Part shown: positions 18,588 to 26,446 of the stretch, piece after piece | Numbering within the stretch: the first letter of the stretch is position 1 | Layout: every line of letters starts with the position of its first letter | NCBI GenBank assembly: GCA_040220875.1 | Contig: JAVJVX010000009.1 | Location: 455,522 to 519,521 of the forward strand | Source of the DNA: Alphaproteobacteria bacterium | Lineage (GTDB): Bacteria > Pseudomonadota > Alphaproteobacteria > JAVJVX01 | Reading direction: 5' to 3' | DNA: 64,000 bases | Position numbers and translations under genes: made by a program | The notes under the pieces: model-generated | Told to the model about the DNA's origin: nothing | What the model saw: only the letters and a program-made list of their open reading frames with translations | Databases searched by the model: none

Positions 18588-19096
18588 CGGCCCCCGTCAA
18601 GGGCCCGCAACAGCCCCTCCGCCGCCTGCGACGGCGATCTCATCGGGCCAGGCTCACCCTGCCGGCGACGCACCTCCTCACGAAGCGCCGAGCGGCGCGG
18701 CGGCACACCGGACCCAAGCACAGTCTCATCCGGTTCCGTCACCTCTTTTGCCCGGGAGCCCATTGTTCTGCGCGCACCCGAGATCGATCCCTCCAACCGA
18801 TCAGCCAGTCGCTGACCGCTGCTCAGGATGACATCCAGTTCATCACGAAGCGCTTTGCCTTCGCGCGTGCCTGCCGCCAGATCCCGCACCAGACCCTCGC
18901 CGGCCGACTTCATTTCGGTGACACCCTTTTCCGCGCTCGCAGCCGCCGCCTGAAAGGCGGCCAGCATTCCACCCATCTCGTTCTCATTGTTTTTGAAAAC
19001 CTTGAGGCGATTGTTGAGCACGACACAAAACCCGATCATCACCGCAACCAGAACGATGAGGGCACCATCGAGAAAAAGGCCTAGTGTCATGTTCAA
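18584..19096 (-). CDS. Membrane-anchored flagellar operon protein, DUF6468-like
   Basis: 170 residues with one N-terminal membrane helix (FLDGALIVLVAVMIGFCVVL, about 8-27), then a cytoplasmic coiled coil (AAASAEKGVTEMKSAGEGLV; ALRDELDVILSSGQRLADRL). The C-terminal part is basic and disordered. It resembles the uncharacterised alphaproteobacterial family I know as DUF6468, commonly found beside fliM. It overlaps both neighbours by 4 bp, so it is translationally coupled to fliM and the motE-like gene. Function unknown. Confidence 0.75.
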   Translation of the reverse strand: MNMTLGLFLDGALIVLVAVMIGFCVVLNNRLKVFKNNENEMGGMLAAFQAAAASAEKGVTEMKSAGEGLVRDLAAGTREGKALRDELDVILSSGQRLADRLEGSISGARRTMGSRAKEVTEPDETVLGSGVPPRRSALREEVRRRQGEPGPMRSPSQAAEGLLRALDGGR

Positions 19097-20196
19097 TTAT
19101 CCTTATCAGCACGTGACTTTCGGTCGATCTGGACCGCGATACGGCCGCGGGACCGCCCGACTTTTCCGGTAAACAGGGGAATATCGCCGCAGCAGATCTT
19201 GACGTCGGAATCCGGCATGGCGTCCAGCATCAGCCGCTCGCCCACTCTGATGTTCATGATTTGGGTCAGCGACATCAGTTGCTCATCGAGTACCGCCGTG
19301 ACCTCGATATCGGTGGACCACAGCTCGGTCGCGAGATGGTTTTCCCAGATCGAGTCGTGGCCGAATTTCTCGCCAACAAACATCTGCAAGAGGAGTTCCC
19401 GGATCGGCTCCAGCGTCGCATACGGCAACAGCAACTCCATGCGTCCGCCGCGATCTTCCATGTCGATCCGGAAACGCGCCAGAATGGCGGCGTTGGCCGG
19501 GCGCGCGATGGTCGCGAAACGGGGATTGGTCTCGAGCCGCTCGAACCGGAAATTGACCGGGCTCAGAGGGTCGAAAGCGGCGCTGAGATCGGACAGGACG
19601 ACCTGCATCAGCCGGTCGACCAGCGTGTGCTCGATCGTCGTGTAGGGCCGCCCTTCGATGGCCAACGGCACCGTTCCGCGACGACCGCCCAGCAACACGT
19701 CCACGACCGAATAAATCAGCGAACTGTCGACCGTCATCAGCCCGTAATCGTCCCATTCCTCGGCCCGGAACACCGCCAGCATCGCCGGCAGCGGGATCGA
19801 GTTGAGGTAGTCCCCAAACCGGACCGACGTGATGTTATCGAGCGAAACCTCGACGTTATCGGAGGTAAAATTTCTCAGGCTGGTGGACATCATGCGCACC
19901 AGCCGATCGAAGATGACCTCGAGCATGGGCAGGCGCTCATACGAAACGAGCGCACTGTTCACAATGGCGCTGACACCACCCCCGCCAGAGCCATTTTCGT
20001 CATCGTCGAAGCCCAGCAGGCTGTCAATCTCGTCCTGGTTGAGGACGCGGTTCTGCGGCACGTGATCGGCGCCGCCCTGGGAGTCGTCACCTTCCCCGTC
20101 GGTCATCGCCTCCCATTCCGCCGCCAGCGCGTCGGCGTCAGCGTCGGAATTGTCGTCTTCGGGCTTCTCTGCTGCTTGATCTGTCGTATCGGACAT
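19093..20196 (-). CDS. fliM: Flagellar motor switch protein FliM
   Basis: C-ring subunit that binds CheY-P and controls rotation direction. 367 residues. The CheY-binding peptide LNQDEIDSLLGF is at about 52-63, after an acidic extension of some 50 residues; in well-studied FliM it is at the very N-terminus. The middle domain (LEVIFDRLVRMMSTSLRNFT) and the C-terminal SpoA domain (VTAVLDEQLMSLTQIMNIRV; VKICCGDIPLFTGKVGRSRG) follow. Starts 44 bp after fliL. Confidence 0.97.
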   Translation of the reverse strand: MSDTTDQAAEKPEDDNSDADADALAAEWEAMTDGEGDDSQGGADHVPQNRVLNQDEIDSLLGFDDDENGSGGGGVSAIVNSALVSYERLPMLEVIFDRLVRMMSTSLRNFTSDNVEVSLDNITSVRFGDYLNSIPLPAMLAVFRAEEWDDYGLMTVDSSLIYSVVDVLLGGRRGTVPLAIEGRPYTTIEHTLVDRLMQVVLSDLSAAFDPLSPVNFRFERLETNPRFATIARPANAAILARFRIDMEDRGGRMELLLPYATLEPIRELLLQMFVGEKFGHDSIWENHLATELWSTDIEVTAVLDEQLMSLTQIMNIRVGERLMLDAMPDSDVKICCGDIPLFTGKVGRSRGRIAVQIDRKSRADKDN

Positions 20197-20240
20197 TCAG
20201 GACTCCGGCCAAAAGTAACGGGCCTAAGGCCTCGACGGGC

Positions 20241-20777
20241 TCACTGAACGAGCATTTCGGTAAAGAGGACGTCGTTGACCTTGATGGGTTCAACCGCTGC
20301 GCGGACACGCGCCAGAAGCTCCTCGCGCAGGCGGTGAATTCCGGCCGACCCTCGAAGATCCTCGGCCCGAAGTTCACGAAGGTAGACCTGAAAATGGTCC
20401 ATAACCCGGGGCATGCGAAGTTCGACTGTAGCGATATCGCTCTCCTCCGGTACTTCCAGCGCCACCTTGATCTTGAGAAAGCTGGTGCGCCGGCCGGCGG
20501 CGTTGAGGTTGACGAGCATTTCGGGCAGCTCGACATAGACTGGCGGCGCCTCGGCCGTCTCCTCGCCAACAGTCTCATCGGCCACCACTTCGGCCTCGTC
20601 CTCGGACCCCAGTCCCGCCACGAAAAAGAGGGCCCCCAGGGCGAGAAGGAACATGACCGCCGGCAGGATGATAAAAAGGACAAGCCGCTTGCCGTTCCAG
20701 CTTTTCTTCGGCCCCAACTCGAGGTCTTCGCCCTCGAGGCCGCCGTCTTCAGCCTCTTCGTTCGTGACATCTGTCAT
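20241..20777 (-). CDS. fliL: Flagellar stator-associated protein FliL
   Basis: Single-pass inner-membrane protein that forms rings around stators. 178 residues with a Lys-flanked membrane helix (LVLFIILPAVMFLLALGALF, about 33-52), an acidic linker and the periplasmic SPFH-like FliL domain (SFLKIKVALEVPEESDIATV; RAAVEPIKVNDVLFTEMLVQ). First gene of the minus-strand fliL-fliM set; a one-mismatch CtrA box lies 121 bp upstream. Confidence 0.95.
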   Translation of the reverse strand: MTDVTNEEAEDGGLEGEDLELGPKKSWNGKRLVLFIILPAVMFLLALGALFFVAGLGSEDEAEVVADETVGEETAEAPPVYVELPEMLVNLNAAGRRTSFLKIKVALEVPEESDIATVELRMPRVMDHFQVYLRELRAEDLRGSAGIHRLREELLARVRAAVEPIKVNDVLFTEMLVQ

Positions 20778-20897
20778 CGGTCAGCCGCTCGCCCCTGCCC
20801 CGGATGACGAGCGCGTCGCCAACCCGGTGAATAATTGCCGGCAGGACATAAGGTGTTGCCCCGCAAGTCTCATGGGCAGGACCCTAAACAGGTTTTG

Positions 20898-20912
20898 TTA
20901 ACGATAAGTTGA
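20898..20912. promoter_or_regulatory. CtrA-like box (one mismatch) upstream of fliL
   Basis: TTAACGATAAGTTGA (TTAA-N7-TTGA) about 121 bp upstream of fliL in the 382 bp gap it shares with divergent flgF. The only mismatch is in the second half-site. The fliLM operon is a classic CtrA target in Caulobacter, which supports the reading. Confidence 0.45.
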
Positions 20913-20950
20913 GCTACGGCGAAATCACGGCACGCCGGCCAAATAAATGC

Positions 20951-20963
20951 GGCAAAAAATGCC
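20951..20963. promoter_or_regulatory. GGCA-N5-TGCC palindrome (probable FlbD enhancer) of flgF
   Basis: GGCAAAAAATGCC, centred about 95 bp upstream of the -24 element of the flgF sigma-54 promoter. The same palindrome recurs upstream of flgI, fliD and flagellin B. It resembles the ftr elements bound by Caulobacter FlbD; a FlbD homologue is encoded at 58026. Binding is inferred from recurrence and spacing. Confidence 0.6.
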
Positions 20964-21050
20964 GGGCAAGCCCTGCATCGCGCGGCCTGACAGACCGGAT
21001 TTTGCCGGGCGCCGATCAGCCATCCCGCTGATTTAGCGCCATTTCCACCA

Positions 21051-21066
21051 TGGCACGCGAGATGCA
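21051..21066 (+). promoter_or_regulatory. Sigma-54 promoter of flgF-flgG-flgA-flgH
   Basis: TGGCACGCGAGATGCA: a full -24 element TGGCACG, four bases, then ATGCA at -12, with GG and GC separated by exactly 10 bp. This is one base away from the textbook consensus TGGCACG-N4-TTGCA. It predicts a start near 21077 and a leader of about 80 nt before flgF at 21160. Confidence 0.8.
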
Positions 21067-21159
21067 AGACGAGGGGCGCACGGCACTCGCGCCGGGTGAC
21101 GTCTTGCCCTTCGAGCGCGGTGCGAAAACGAACAGAACGGCGTTTACGAGGTTTTCCGC

Positions 21160-21879
21160 ATGTCCACACTGGGCCATGTCACCCTTTCACGGCAGATGGT
21201 GTTGCGCAGCCAGCTTGATTCCATTGCGCACAACATTGCCAATGCTGAAACGCCTTCCTTCAAGGGACGGCATACTTTTCTGGTGGAAAAAGTGGCGCGC
21301 CCGCCGCAGGGGAACGCCATCTCCTTCGTTTCCACCATCGCCGATCTGCGCGATTTTTCCGAAGGGCCGCTCAAAACGACCGGTGGCGAGCTTGACCTGG
21401 CGATCCGGGGCGCCGGCTTCTTCAAGGTGGATAACGGATTTACCACCCAATACACTCGCAACGGCAGCTTCGAACTGGATTTCGACGGCCAGCTCACCAC
21501 CAAATCGGGCTCACTGGTGCTCGACACCAATGACCGCCCCATCGTCATCCCGCCCGATGCCGGACCGGTCGCAATCGCCCGGGACGGCACGGTTTCGGGC
21601 CCCGCCGGGGTGCTGGGCACGATCAAGGTGGTCACCTTCGATGATCCGAACAGCCTGACCGATGCCGGGGACACGCTTTACACCGCAAGCCAGCCCGAGA
21701 TCGAGGCCGAAGGGCATGAGATTCATCAGGGCGTGCTGGAAACCGCCAATGTCCAGGCGGTAATGGAAATTACCCGCATGATCGAGGTATTGCGCGCTTA
21801 CCAGTCAGTGCAGCGCATCACCGAACAGAATCACGATCTGTCGCGCCAAACCATCCAGAAACTGACGGAAGTCAATTAG
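21160..21879 (+). CDS. flgF: Proximal rod protein FlgF
   Basis: Rod subunit of the FlgE/F/G family, 239 residues. The N-terminal motif MVLRSQLDSIAHNIANAETP and the central DLAIRGAGFFKVDNGFTTQY are typical. The C-terminus (GVLETANVQAVMEITRMIEV) matches the rod axial helix. First gene of flgF-flgG-flgA-flgH, behind a strong sigma-54 promoter. Confidence 0.94.
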   Translation: MSTLGHVTLSRQMVLRSQLDSIAHNIANAETPSFKGRHTFLVEKVARPPQGNAISFVSTIADLRDFSEGPLKTTGGELDLAIRGAGFFKVDNGFTTQYTRNGSFELDFDGQLTTKSGSLVLDTNDRPIVIPPDAGPVAIARDGTVSGPAGVLGTIKVVTFDDPNSLTDAGDTLYTASQPEIEAEGHEIHQGVLETANVQAVMEITRMIEVLRAYQSVQRITEQNHDLSRQTIQKLTEVN

Positions 21880-21896
21880 AAACCGGGGAACATCCC

Positions 21897-22682
21897 ATGA
21901 AGTCACTCGATATCGCCGCCACCGGCATGCTTGCCCAGCAGCTAAACGTGGACGTCATTTCGAACAACATTTCGAATATGAACACCACGGGCTACAAGCG
22001 CCAGCGCGCCGAATTCCAGGATCTCCTCTACCAGAGCCAGCTTGCGGTCGGCTCCACCTCCTCCGATGCCGGAACTATTTCGCCGGCCGGCGTGCAGACG
22101 GGGCTGGGTGTGAAGGCGGCGGCGGTCTATCGGATGACCAACCAGGGCACTCTCACCCAGACCGACAACCCCTTCGACATCGCCATTCAGGGCAAAGGAT
22201 ATTTCGAGATCGACCTGCCCACCGGCGAGACCGGCTATACCCGTGCCGGATCGTTTCAGGTCAGCCCGGACGGCGAACTGGTGACGACCGAGGGATACCT
22301 GGTCCAGCCGGGTGTCACCATCCCCAACGATGCCACCAACGTGACCATCAACGAAAGTGGCGAGGTGATCGTCTCTCAGCAGGGCGTCGCCGCACCCATC
22401 AATGTCGGACAGTTAAGCCTTGTCGTGTTCCCGAACGAGGCCGGGCTGGAGGCCGAGGGGAGCAACCTTCTCACCGAAACAGCCGCCTCCGGCGGCCCCA
22501 TCGCCGGCGTGCCCGGCGAAGCCGGATTCGGCTCCCTGATTCAGGGGTTCCTGGAATCGTCGAACGTGGACGCGGTGGCCGAGATTACCTCGCTGATCCG
22601 CGCCCAGCGAGCCTATGAGATGAACTCCAAGGTGATCGAGACAGCCGATCAGATGATGTCCACGACCACCCAGCTAAGGTAG
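21897..22682 (+). CDS. flgG: Distal rod protein FlgG
   Basis: Distal rod subunit, 261 residues, the usual FlgG length. Starts MKSLDIAATGMLAQQLNVDV, with ISNNISNMNTTGYKRQRAEF, then FDIAIQGKGYFEIDLPTGET and the C-terminal LESSNVDAVAEITSLIRAQR. Starts 17 bp after flgF. Confidence 0.97.
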   Translation: MKSLDIAATGMLAQQLNVDVISNNISNMNTTGYKRQRAEFQDLLYQSQLAVGSTSSDAGTISPAGVQTGLGVKAAAVYRMTNQGTLTQTDNPFDIAIQGKGYFEIDLPTGETGYTRAGSFQVSPDGELVTTEGYLVQPGVTIPNDATNVTINESGEVIVSQQGVAAPINVGQLSLVVFPNEAGLEAEGSNLLTETAASGGPIAGVPGEAGFGSLIQGFLESSNVDAVAEITSLIRAQRAYEMNSKVIETADQMMSTTTQLR

Positions 22683-22690
22683 GCCCAGCG

Positions 22691-23671
22691 ATGAGACCGC
22701 TTACCCTTTTCTTCACGATCCTCGCCGCCATGGCCCTCTCGAGCGCGGGTTGGGCCGACACGCCCCTGTTGCGTCACCACGTTGTCGTCAGTGCGCCGAA
22801 AGTCACGCTGGGAGACGTGTTCCAGGGGGCAGGCGAGCATGCGGACACCGTCGTCGCCAACGCACCCGCCCCTGGACGAAGCATCGCCTATGACGGCGCG
22901 TGGCTCCGGTCAGTCGCCCAGGCATACGGGCTCGACTGGCGGCCGACCGGCACCGAGACCGTTCAGATCGAGCGTGCGAGCCGGCTCATCACGGCCGGTG
23001 AAATCAAGGCGGCCCTGATCAGGGCGCTTGGGAGTGCGCGCGAGGGCCCGCGGCACGGATCGGATACGATGTCGCTCAGCCTGGATAACGAGACCCTCCG
23101 TTTCGAGGTCAGCGAGACCGCCACCGGACCGGTCACGGTCGCCGATTTGCGGCGCCTCGATGATTCCGGGCGTTTCCGTGCAATCCTGCGCCTGCCAAGC
23201 GCTGGCGACCGGCCAGACGATGTGCAGGTGTCGGGGCAGATTCATCACATGATCGAGATCCCCGTGCTGACGGAACGGGCGGCGCCGGGCAAGGTGATCC
23301 GCAAACGCGATATCGAGTGGCTTTCAATGCGCAAGGAAGCGCTGGACCGCCGGGATATCGTCGACGCGGAGGCACTGATCGGAAAAAGCCCGCGGCGCGC
23401 CATTCGCGCGGGTGAACCGGTGCGCCACCGCGACGTACAGGAGCCGATCATCGTGAAAAAAGGCCAGATGGTCACGGTACGGTATGTCACGGACCGGATG
23501 ACGCTCATCGCGCAGGGCAAGGCCATGGAGGACGGCGCCCGGCGCGAAGTCATCCGAATTCTCAACCTGCGCAGCAATTCGGTCATCGAAGGCGAGGTCG
23601 CCGGCCCGTCGGTCGCCGATGTTATCACCAACAAGATGTCGATCGGCGCTGGCGTAGCGGCGCTGAACTAA
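22691..23671 (+). CDS. flgA: P-ring assembly chaperone FlgA
   Basis: Periplasmic chaperone for FlgI polymerisation. 326 residues with a signal peptide (TLFFTILAAMALSSAGWA, cleavage near 22). The C-terminal SAF/FlgA domain contains ERAAPGKVIRKRDIEWLSMR, PRRAIRAGEPVRHRDVQEPI and VKKGQMVTVRYVTDRMTLIA. Starts 8 bp after flgG. The upstream half, roughly residues 30-190, is longer than in enteric FlgA. Confidence 0.94.
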   Translation: MRPLTLFFTILAAMALSSAGWADTPLLRHHVVVSAPKVTLGDVFQGAGEHADTVVANAPAPGRSIAYDGAWLRSVAQAYGLDWRPTGTETVQIERASRLITAGEIKAALIRALGSAREGPRHGSDTMSLSLDNETLRFEVSETATGPVTVADLRRLDDSGRFRAILRLPSAGDRPDDVQVSGQIHHMIEIPVLTERAAPGKVIRKRDIEWLSMRKEALDRRDIVDAEALIGKSPRRAIRAGEPVRHRDVQEPIIVKKGQMVTVRYVTDRMTLIAQGKAMEDGARREVIRILNLRSNSVIEGEVAGPSVADVITNKMSIGAGVAALN

Positions 23672-23701
23672 GGCCGGCCCACCGGCCCGGGAGTGGAATT
23701 C

Positions 23702-24460
23702 ATGGCTTTTCTTTATTCGCGCCTCATCGTGCCGCTCGCCCTTGCCGCCGCCATGTCAGGCTTGAGCGCATGCAGCACGGTCGACCGGCTGAGCCAGGTC
23801 GGAGAGGTGCCGGTTTTGACCCAGATCGAGGATCCGACCCGGCTTGAGGGTTACCGGCCTGTGAGTATTCCCATGCCGGAGACCCATACGGCCGAGCGGA
23901 CGCCCAACTCCCTTTGGCGCACCGGAGCGCGGGCGTTCTTCAAGGACCAGAGGGCCGGCCGCGTGGGCGATCTCCTGACCGTTCTGATCGATATCGAGGA
24001 TGGCGCCAAGTTCAACAACAAGACACGGCGTTCGCGCAAGAACAGCGAAAGCGCCAATGCGGACAAGCTGCTAGGGCTGGAAAGCAAGCTCAGCAAGATC
24101 CTCCCCGACGCGGTGGACCCTACGAACCTGGTGGATGCCGGCAGCGAGAGCTCGAGCGAGGGCGACGGCGAGATTGACCGTACCGAAGAACTGGAACTGA
24201 CGGTGGCGGCGCTCATCACCCAGTCTTTGCCCAACGGAAATCTGGTGATCGTCGGCCGGCAGGAGATCCGCGTGAATTACGAGGTGCGCGAGTTGCAGGT
24301 GGCCGGCATCATCCGGCCCGAGGACATCAGCTCCACCAACAGCATCAGATTCGAGCAGATCGCGGAAGCGCGGATTTCCTACGGCGGGCGGGGCCATATT
24401 TCGGACGTTCAGCAGCCCCGCTACGGACAGCAGGTCTATGACATCCTGTTCCCGTTCTAG
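23702..24460 (+). CDS. flgH: Flagellar L-ring lipoprotein FlgH
   Basis: Outer-membrane L-ring subunit. The ATG at 23702 is preferred over the in-frame GTG at 23693 because GGGAG lies 8 bp upstream of it. It gives 252 residues with a lipobox LSAC (Cys24). Core motifs are RAFFKDQRAGRVGDLLTVLI, LTVAALITQSLPNGNLVIVG and YGQQVYDILFPF at the C-terminus. Last gene of its operon; a GC-rich palindrome (24461-24475) separates it from convergent dksA. Confidence 0.95.
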   Translation: MAFLYSRLIVPLALAAAMSGLSACSTVDRLSQVGEVPVLTQIEDPTRLEGYRPVSIPMPETHTAERTPNSLWRTGARAFFKDQRAGRVGDLLTVLIDIEDGAKFNNKTRRSRKNSESANADKLLGLESKLSKILPDAVDPTNLVDAGSESSSEGDGEIDRTEELELTVAALITQSLPNGNLVIVGRQEIRVNYEVRELQVAGIIRPEDISSTNSIRFEQIAEARISYGGRGHISDVQQPRYGQQVYDILFPF

Positions 24461-24475
24461 GCGGGCCGGGCCCGC
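24461..24475. terminator. GC-rich hairpin between convergent flgH and dksA
   Basis: GCGGGCCGGGCCCGC can pair 5-6 bp with a very short loop. No T tract follows on either strand, so termination here is only a possibility. Confidence 0.25.
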
Positions 24476-24478
24476 GGC

Positions 24479-25555
24479 TCACTCGTCGCGGTAGGTCCGC
24501 TCCAGCCGCTCGTGCCGCTCCTGGGCCTCGATGCTCAGCGTGGCGATCGGCCGGGCCTCAAGGCGTTTCAAGCCGATGGGCTCGTCCGTCTCCTCGCAAT
24601 AGCCGTAGGTGCCGTCCTCGATCCGTTGCAACGCGGCGTCGATCTTGGCGATCAGCTTGCGCTGGCGATCACGGGTACGCAGCTCGAGCGCGCGGTCCGT
24701 CTCCTGCGAGGCGCGATCGGCAATATCGGGCTCCTGAAGGCTTTCCTCCTGAAGATGCTGCAGTGTCTCGCTCGACTCTTTCAGGATATCCTCCTTCCAG
24801 GCCAGGAGCTTTTGCCGAAAATATTCACGCTGCAATTCGTTCATGAAGGGTTCACTCGCTCTGGGTCGGTAATCCGGCGGCAGAAGCGGACGGATCGTGT
24901 TTTTGGCCTCACCGTTGATGCGCCGGCGCTTCTCCATCGCCTGGCGCGCCTTGTCGCGCCTGGTCTTGGGGCTGCCGGTCCGGGGGGGCTTCTTTACGCC
25001 GGTCGTCTTGGCCGCGGTTTTCACAGAAGACGAGTGCTGGGTTTTCGGGCTGGCCGTTTTCTTCTTGGCCGCCGCCTTCGATTTGGTTGTTTTAGGCACG
25101 GGCTTTTGAACTGTCCTGGAAGAGTTGCGCAATGCTTTGCGGCCAGCGGTATCCTTCCTGACCGCCGCTTTCCTCGAAGCCGTCCTCCCTCCGGACTTCG
25201 TCTTGGTCACCCTCTTTTTCGCAGGGCTCTTCCGGGCCGCCACCTTGTGAGAGGCAGTCTTCGAACCGGCCACCCTGCTCCGGGCGGGCCGTTTCGCCGC
25301 GGTCTTGCGCTGCGCCGGCTTCTTGCCGGTCTTGTTGCCAGCCTTGTTGCCGGTCTTGTTACCGGTCTTGTTGCCAGCCTTGTTACCAGCCTTGGCCCTC
25401 GTTGTTTTGGCCGGGGTCTTCTTGGCCGGCGCCGCCTTTTTCCGGACCGCCCCTTTTCGGGGCGCGCCGGCACCGCTGGCCGTGGTCGCGGCCCTCTTGC
25501 CCCTTGTCGGGGTCTTCCGGGCGGATGCGGCCTTTTTCGGCTTGGTCTTGGGCAT
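24479..25555 (-). CDS. dksA: DksA-family transcription factor with long histone-H1-like basic tail
   Basis: Binds the RNA polymerase secondary channel with ppGpp. The ATG at 25555 is chosen because GGGAGAA precedes it and a sigma-70 promoter lies just upstream; the frame extends 27 codons further but through that promoter. The last about 130 of 358 residues are DksA (NELQREYFRQKLLAWKEDIL; GYCEETDEPIGLKRLEARPI). Only one zinc-finger Cys remains, a form I know from alphaproteobacterial DksA. The first about 220 residues are Lys/Ala/Thr/Arg-rich with GNK[T/A] repeats, like histone H1 or AlgP, which is far longer than usual. Lies between flgH and fliX. Confidence 0.88.
   Translation of the reverse strand: MPKTKPKKAASARKTPTRGKRAATTASGAGAPRKGAVRKKAAPAKKTPAKTTRAKAGNKAGNKTGNKTGNKAGNKTGKKPAQRKTAAKRPARSRVAGSKTASHKVAARKSPAKKRVTKTKSGGRTASRKAAVRKDTAGRKALRNSSRTVQKPVPKTTKSKAAAKKKTASPKTQHSSSVKTAAKTTGVKKPPRTGSPKTRRDKARQAMEKRRRINGEAKNTIRPLLPPDYRPRASEPFMNELQREYFRQKLLAWKEDILKESSETLQHLQEESLQEPDIADRASQETDRALELRTRDRQRKLIAKIDAALQRIEDGTYGYCEETDEPIGLKRLEARPIATLSIEAQERHERLERTYRDE
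25325..25390. repeat. 12-bp tandem repeat inside the dksA tail
   Basis: About five to six imperfect copies of a 12 bp unit (cttgttgccagc and variants) encode GNK[T/A] tetrapeptides at about residues 56-78 of the DksA tail. Such repeats can change copy number by slippage, in frame, without disrupting the downstream DksA domain. Confidence 0.8.
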
Positions 25556-25591
25556 TTCTCCCTTGCCTTTCTCCGACTTCAGGCGGCGCGG

Positions 25592-25620
25592 AGTATATGC
25601 AGGCAGCCAGACGGGGGCAA
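25592..25620 (-). promoter_or_regulatory. Sigma-70 promoter of dksA
   Basis: On the minus strand, TTGCCC (25620-25615) and TATACT (25597-25592) are separated by exactly 17 bp. This puts the transcription start about 30 nt before the dksA ATG at 25555, so dksA can be expressed separately from fliX upstream. Confidence 0.6.
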
Positions 25621-25659
25621 GAACCGCCTGCCTCAAAAAATTTTTTATTTTTCAGATGC

Positions 25660-26097
25660 TTATTTGATTTTTTCGCCGGGGGTGCCGCGGACGAGCTTGG
25701 CCAGCTCCACGGCCGCGCGGAGTTCGATCTCCGATAGAATCGCAGCCAGGCGCGGGTCCGCGGGCCGGTCCCGGTTATTCTCGAGTTTCCTGGTGAGATT
25801 TTCCAGGGTGGCGCGGTCCAGCCGGCCGAGGAGAAGCCCCACCCGGATATCCTCGAGATCGCGCAGCAAATCGGCCCCGCGTTGCAGGCCGGCGGAAGCC
25901 ATGTTCCCGGGGGCGCGCTCGTCATGTTGCTGCAGGGCGAGGAGGCCGTCGAGCGCACCGGGCTGGCTGACGGCCACCGGTTGGCCCGAGGAGTCCTTGG
26001 GCGAGAGATGTTCCGCGAAGGCCGACGGTGTCGGACCGGCGCGTTTGGTTTTTCGCGCCGGGGTCGATCTGGTGACTCCGGTGGGATCTATTCTCAT
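25660..26097 (-). CDS. fliX: Flagellar assembly regulator FliX
   Basis: Cytosolic partner of FlbD that, in Caulobacter, couples early basal-body assembly to FlbD-dependent sigma-54 transcription. 145 residues with a disordered N-terminus (MRIDPTGVTRSTPARKTKRA) and a helical C-terminal half (GADLLRDLEDIRVGLLLGRL; RLAAILSEIELRAAVELAKL) typical of FliX. Divergent from flgI with an exact CtrA box between them, as recalled for Caulobacter fliX-flgI. Confidence 0.9.
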   Translation of the reverse strand: MRIDPTGVTRSTPARKTKRAGPTPSAFAEHLSPKDSSGQPVAVSQPGALDGLLALQQHDERAPGNMASAGLQRGADLLRDLEDIRVGLLLGRLDRATLENLTRKLENNRDRPADPRLAAILSEIELRAAVELAKLVRGTPGEKIK

Positions 26098-26203
26098 GCC
26101 ACGCGCCCTGATTCCGGCGAATACGTCAGGGGCTGCGGGCGCGCCGGCCGGGGGCCGACCACGTCCTTGCCCGGACGCCTATCCCGCAGCCTAGGGGTCC
26201 GGA

Positions 26204-26218
26204 TTTAACAGGGCGTTA
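26204..26218. promoter_or_regulatory. Exact CtrA box between fliX and flgI
   Basis: TTAACAGGGCGTTAA, a perfect TTAA-N7-TTAA, 107 bp upstream of fliX. The flgI side has its own sigma-54 promoter and enhancers further right, so this box most likely serves fliX. Confidence 0.7.
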
Positions 26219-26260
26219 ACCCTGGGTGTCCGCGCCATCGACACCCGCGCATGGTTGCCC

Positions 26261-26273
26261 GGCAGAACTTGCC
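26261..26273. promoter_or_regulatory. GGCA-N5-TGCC palindrome 1 (probable FlbD enhancer) of flgI
   Basis: GGCAGAACTTGCC, centred about 115 bp upstream of the flgI -24 element and 31 bp from a second copy, which is about three helical turns. Identical architecture to the flagellin B promoter. Confidence 0.65.
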
Positions 26274-26291
26274 GACCCACCCCGCCAGCCC

Positions 26292-26304
26292 GGCAGCGCT
26301 TGCC
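26292..26304. promoter_or_regulatory. GGCA-N5-TGCC palindrome 2 (probable FlbD enhancer) of flgI
   Basis: GGCAGCGCTTGCC, the second of a tandem pair, about 84 bp upstream of the flgI sigma-54 promoter. Tandem enhancer sites are typical for NtrC-class activators. Confidence 0.65.
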
Positions 26305-26380
26305 CGGTTCCCTGAGGATCCTGCACCCGAAACCTCAGGCACAAGCAAATAAAATCAATAGGTTGCTCCAGAGCCGACCG

Positions 26381-26396
26381 TGGCACGCCGTTCGCA
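26381..26396 (+). promoter_or_regulatory. Sigma-54 promoter of flgI operon
   Basis: TGGCACGCCGTTCGCA: consensus -24 TGGCACG, then TCGCA at -12, with 10 bp between GG and GC. Predicted start near 26407, about 40 nt before the flgI GTG at 26447. Confidence 0.75.
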
Positions 26397-26446
26397 TTCC
26401 GAAAGTGGTTCGAACACCAGCAAGCGATCAGGCGGGGTCAGATCAC

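Noticed and set aside
25325..25390. CRISPR-like repeat array
   Set aside because: Contiguous 12 bp repeats without spacers that encode GNK[T/A] peptides; a coding tandem repeat.
24512..26194. 560-codon plus-strand open frame opposite dksA and fliX
   Set aside because: Leu/Arg/Gly-rich reading of the Lys/Ala-rich dksA tail in reverse, crossing the dksA promoter and fliX. Not a gene.
26255..26446. In-frame N-terminal extension of FlgI
   Set aside because: Includes both enhancer palindromes and the sigma-54 promoter, and would hide the signal peptide behind 64 residues.
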